From CAZKXX01 sp964556705 (GTDB taxonomy: Bacteria > Acidobacteriota > Terriglobia > UBA7540), in contig CAZKXX010000052.1 of the NCBI GenBank assembly GCA_964556705.1, positions 1-26,234 of the forward strand: DNA of 26,234 nucleotides, in the 5' to 3' direction. The translations under genes were made by a program, and so were the position numbers. The notes beneath the pieces were generated by a model that searched no databases, was not told the DNA's origin, and saw only the letters and a program-made list of their open reading frames with translations. Below, piece after piece: positions 24,138-26,234 of the stretch. Positions within the stretch are counted from its first letter, which is position 1. The number at the start of each line of letters is the position of its first letter.

Positions 24138-26234
24138 ATGACACGACCTGAACGCCAGCAAACCGTATTGGACATCCTCAAGGATTTTCGCGGTGTAGAC
24201 TCGCTGAAGCGGCTGGTCTGGTCGGAACTGAACTATCAGCGAATCAACCAGCCTATCCCTCGGCATGGCTGGAGTGAGACCGCGAGCAAGGCTCTCGCTG
24301 AGGACCCGCTGTTGTTTGCAGGCGGGGGGCAGGACAATGCCTTTCACGTGATCTATACGCGGCTCGCCTCAGACCGTCTCTTGCTCGGGCAAGAGCGACC
24401 CGTCGTTTCCCGCCTACTGCGCGATCATCCGTATGCCCTGTTCGTTTTTTCCAACAACACTCAAGACCGATGGCATTTCATCAACGTCAAGTACGATGAA
24501 AAAGGCGAGAAACGCAGACTCTTTCGGCGAATCACGATTGGGCCGGAAGAACGCCTTCGTACAGCCTCTGAGCGCCTGGCGCTGCTTGATCTCGCGTCCG
24601 TCAGCCCGGATTTGTTCGGCCTCTCACCTCTCGCCGTCCAGACGCGGCACGATGAAGCGTTCGATGTGGAAGCGGTCACCAAACAATTCTTCGACGAATA
24701 CAGGGCCGTTTTTGGCATCCTCCAGGACGAACTCAGCCGCCAGACCAAGGCCCGCGAATGGGCGCACGATTATGCGCTTCAATTCTTGAACCGCTGCATG
24801 TTCCTCTACTTCGTCCAGCGCAAACGCTGGCTTGGGAGCGATGCTGAATTCCTCCGAACCTTCTGGGAAGCCTATCAAGAGTCCAGGCAGCCGAAAGATT
24901 CTTTCTTTGAGCAATGGCTCAAGGTTCTCTTCTTCGAGGCATTCAACAACAAGTTCCACGGCGGTCACCGCCACTTCCCCAACCAGATCAAAGAGGCGCT
25001 TGCGGTCGCTCCCTTCCTGAATGGTGGCCTTTTCAAAGAGAACGATCTCGACCGGAAGTACGACTTCAAGGTGCCTGACAATCGATTCCTCCAGGTTTTC
25101 ACTTTCCTTGAGCGATACAACTTCACGATCACTGAGGACAGTCCGCTCGATCAGGAAGTGGCAGTTGATCCCGAAATGATCGGGAAGGTTTACGAAAGCT
25201 TGGTCAACGTTTCCACTGAGGCGGACGAGCGGGGCGACGCGGGGATTTTCTACACTCCACGCACCGAGATTGACCTGATGTGCCGCCTGGCACTCGTGGA
25301 TAATCTGGCCAACCACCTAGGGGAGGACCGCAAGAAGCATTTCTACGAAGCCGTTTTCGCCTTCGAGCCCGAGGAAAAAGCTGCCGCCGATAAGGCCCTC
25401 GCGGAAGCCAAACTCTGGCCTGCCTTGGCCGATCATTTGCGGGAGATTACAGTCCTCGATCCCGCCTGCGGCTCCGGCTCTTTCCTGGTGGGAATGCTCC
25501 ACATCCTGGATGATCTCCAAGCCCGCGCTAACGCTCAATTGGGCATTGAAGAAACGCCTTACGACCGAAGAAAGCGAATCATCGGACAGTCGCTTTACGG
25601 CGTTGACGTGATGGACTGGGCCGTCCATGTGGCCGAACTCCGGCTTTGGCTGGCTTTGATCGTGGATGCAGAATTCACTCAGTCCCAGCTTCATATCCGG
25701 CAGGAACCGCTTCTGCCTCATTTCACCTTCAAGATTCGCTGCGGTGACAGTTTGGTGCAGGAAGTGGGAGGAATCAATCTGGGGCACATTCGAGGCTCAC
25801 ACCAGATTTCTCCCGCTCTCAAGAAACGGATCGCCGCGCTGAAAGCTGAGAAGCTGAAGTTCTACAACAACGATCCCGAGTGTCGGTATCGCTCCGCCGA
25901 ACAACTGGTGCAGGAAGAGAGGCGGTTGTTCCGCGATCTCTTGCAGGAAAGGCATACGAGGCTTCAAGAAGAAATCAAATCGCTTCGGCGCAAGCTCGAA
26001 GGTCCAAAGGAGCGGCAGGTCCGCCTCGACGGGACCGAGGAAGCATCTTCCCACCAGATGAAGCTGGAGGCGGCCCAGTGGCAGAAAGAGGTTGAGTCGC
26101 TCAACGCAGAGCTGGAGCGCGTTGCTCGCGCCCGAGAGGCGCTGAAAAAGGACATCCCTATCCCCTTCGTTTGGGATATCTCTTTCGTTGAAGTGTTCGA
26201 GGGAGGAAAGGACGGGTTCGATATTGTGATTGGC
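24138..26234 (+). CDS. Eco57I-like restriction-modification DNA methylase, 3'-truncated by window
   Basis: The frame is open from the ATG at 24138 to the right edge (699 residues visible). The start is preceded by AAGGG and by a good promoter. The N-terminal third has no motif I can name. LNGGLFKENDLD and GKVYESLVNV, then GIFYTPRTEIDLMCRLAL, lead into SAM motif I, LDPACGSGSFLVGML (residues 440-454). YGVDVMDWAVHVAELRLWL follows. A long charged, probably coiled-coil insertion (about 565-685) precedes FDIVIG (694-699), where the window ends; family members continue with NPPY. These proteins are N6-adenine methylases, many of them type IIG enzymes with restriction and modification in one chain. 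Whether an endonuclease domain is present cannot be decided here; related methylases also occur in BREX and DISARM systems. Confidence 0.92.
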   Translation, partial: MTRPERQQTVLDILKDFRGVDSLKRLVWSELNYQRINQPIPRHGWSETASKALAEDPLLFAGGGQDNAFHVIYTRLASDRLLLGQERPVVSRLLRDHPYALFVFSNNTQDRWHFINVKYDEKGEKRRLFRRITIGPEERLRTASERLALLDLASVSPDLFGLSPLAVQTRHDEAFDVEAVTKQFFDEYRAVFGILQDELSRQTKAREWAHDYALQFLNRCMFLYFVQRKRWLGSDAEFLRTFWEAYQESRQPKDSFFEQWLKVLFFEAFNNKFHGGHRHFPNQIKEALAVAPFLNGGLFKENDLDRKYDFKVPDNRFLQVFTFLERYNFTITEDSPLDQEVAVDPEMIGKVYESLVNVSTEADERGDAGIFYTPRTEIDLMCRLALVDNLANHLGEDRKKHFYEAVFAFEPEEKAAADKALAEAKLWPALADHLREITVLDPACGSGSFLVGMLHILDDLQARANAQLGIEETPYDRRKRIIGQSLYGVDVMDWAVHVAELRLWLALIVDAEFTQSQLHIRQEPLLPHFTFKIRCGDSLVQEVGGINLGHIRGSHQISPALKKRIAALKAEKLKFYNNDPECRYRSAEQLVQEERRLFRDLLQERHTRLQEEIKSLRRKLEGPKERQVRLDGTEEASSHQMKLEAAQWQKEVESLNAELERVARAREALKKDIPIPFVWDISFVEVFEGGKDGFDIVIG

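Larger units (their letters stand above)
23641..26234. mobile_element. Left end of a putative integrated genomic island
   Basis: The island is proposed to begin at the truncated tRNA-Ala and to extend past the right edge. Support comes from the position of the tRNA remnant, the switch from EPS genes to a restriction-modification gene, and a more A/T-tolerant codon choice on the right side by spot inspection. No integrase, second att site or transposase is visible, so the far boundary and mobility are unknown. Confidence 0.45.

Noticed and set aside
24624..25787. Two minus-strand frames (24624-25316 and 25317-25787) in the right-hand region
   Set aside because: They lie opposite the continuous methylase frame, which has its own promoter, ribosome site and SAM motif.
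1..26234. CRISPR arrays, insertion sequences, rRNA genes or strong terminators
   Set aside because: No regularly spaced repeats, transposase motifs, rRNA-like segments or clear GC hairpins followed by T runs were seen on reading; subtle cases could be missed by eye.

Overview
The window looks like chromosomal DNA from a GC-rich, Gram-negative soil or sediment bacterium. A DUF1549/DUF1553 protein next to a DUF1501 protein is typical of Acidobacteriota (Solibacter/Bryobacter-like), Planctomycetota and Verrucomicrobiota. Together with a sigma-54 regulated exopolysaccharide (EPS) operon, I favour Acidobacteriota. This is inference; no rRNA or marker gene is present.

Layout. (1) 2-3704, plus strand: the 3' part of a PSCyt1/DUF1549/DUF1553 c-type cytochrome-like protein and a complete DUF1501 protein. 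(2) 3732-21826, minus strand: an uninterrupted, tightly packed EPS operon of about 18 kb. In transcription order it encodes a Wza-like export protein, a Wzc-like chain-length regulator/BY-kinase, a degenerate GGDEF protein, a phosphoglycosyl transferase, a GT2, a GT4, a nucleotidyltransferase-like/P-loop kinase fusion, a Wzx-like flippase, two tandem paralogous methyltransferase-like/APH-kinase fusions, an O-antigen polymerase/ligase fused in frame to a GT4, and a cysteine-containing membrane-anchored protein of unknown function. (3) 21891-22973, minus strand: a PspF-like sigma-54 activator without a receiver domain, with a candidate sigma-54 promoter upstream. (4) 22974-24137: gene-poor DNA holding a 16-bp palindrome and the 3' half of a tRNA-Ala(UGC) gene. 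(5) 24138 to the right edge, plus strand: a large Eco57I-like restriction-modification methylase, cut by the window end just before its expected NPPY motif, behind a recognisable promoter.

How it fits together. The EPS genes form a Wzx/Wzy-type pathway. The phosphoglycosyl transferase primes undecaprenyl phosphate, GT2 and GT4 enzymes extend the repeat unit, the flippase exports it, the Wzy-like domain polymerises it, and Wzc/Wza control length and export. The most unusual part is the concentration of phosphotransfer-type proteins inside the operon: two methyltransferase-like/APH-kinase fusions and a nucleotidyltransferase/P-loop kinase. The methyltransferase-plus-kinase architecture recalls WbdD, the O-antigen chain terminator of E. 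coli O8/O9a, so I propose that this cluster makes a phosphorylated or phospho-capped polysaccharide. The truncated tRNA-Ala at 23641-23685 probably marks the left end of an integrated island whose cargo includes the restriction-modification gene.
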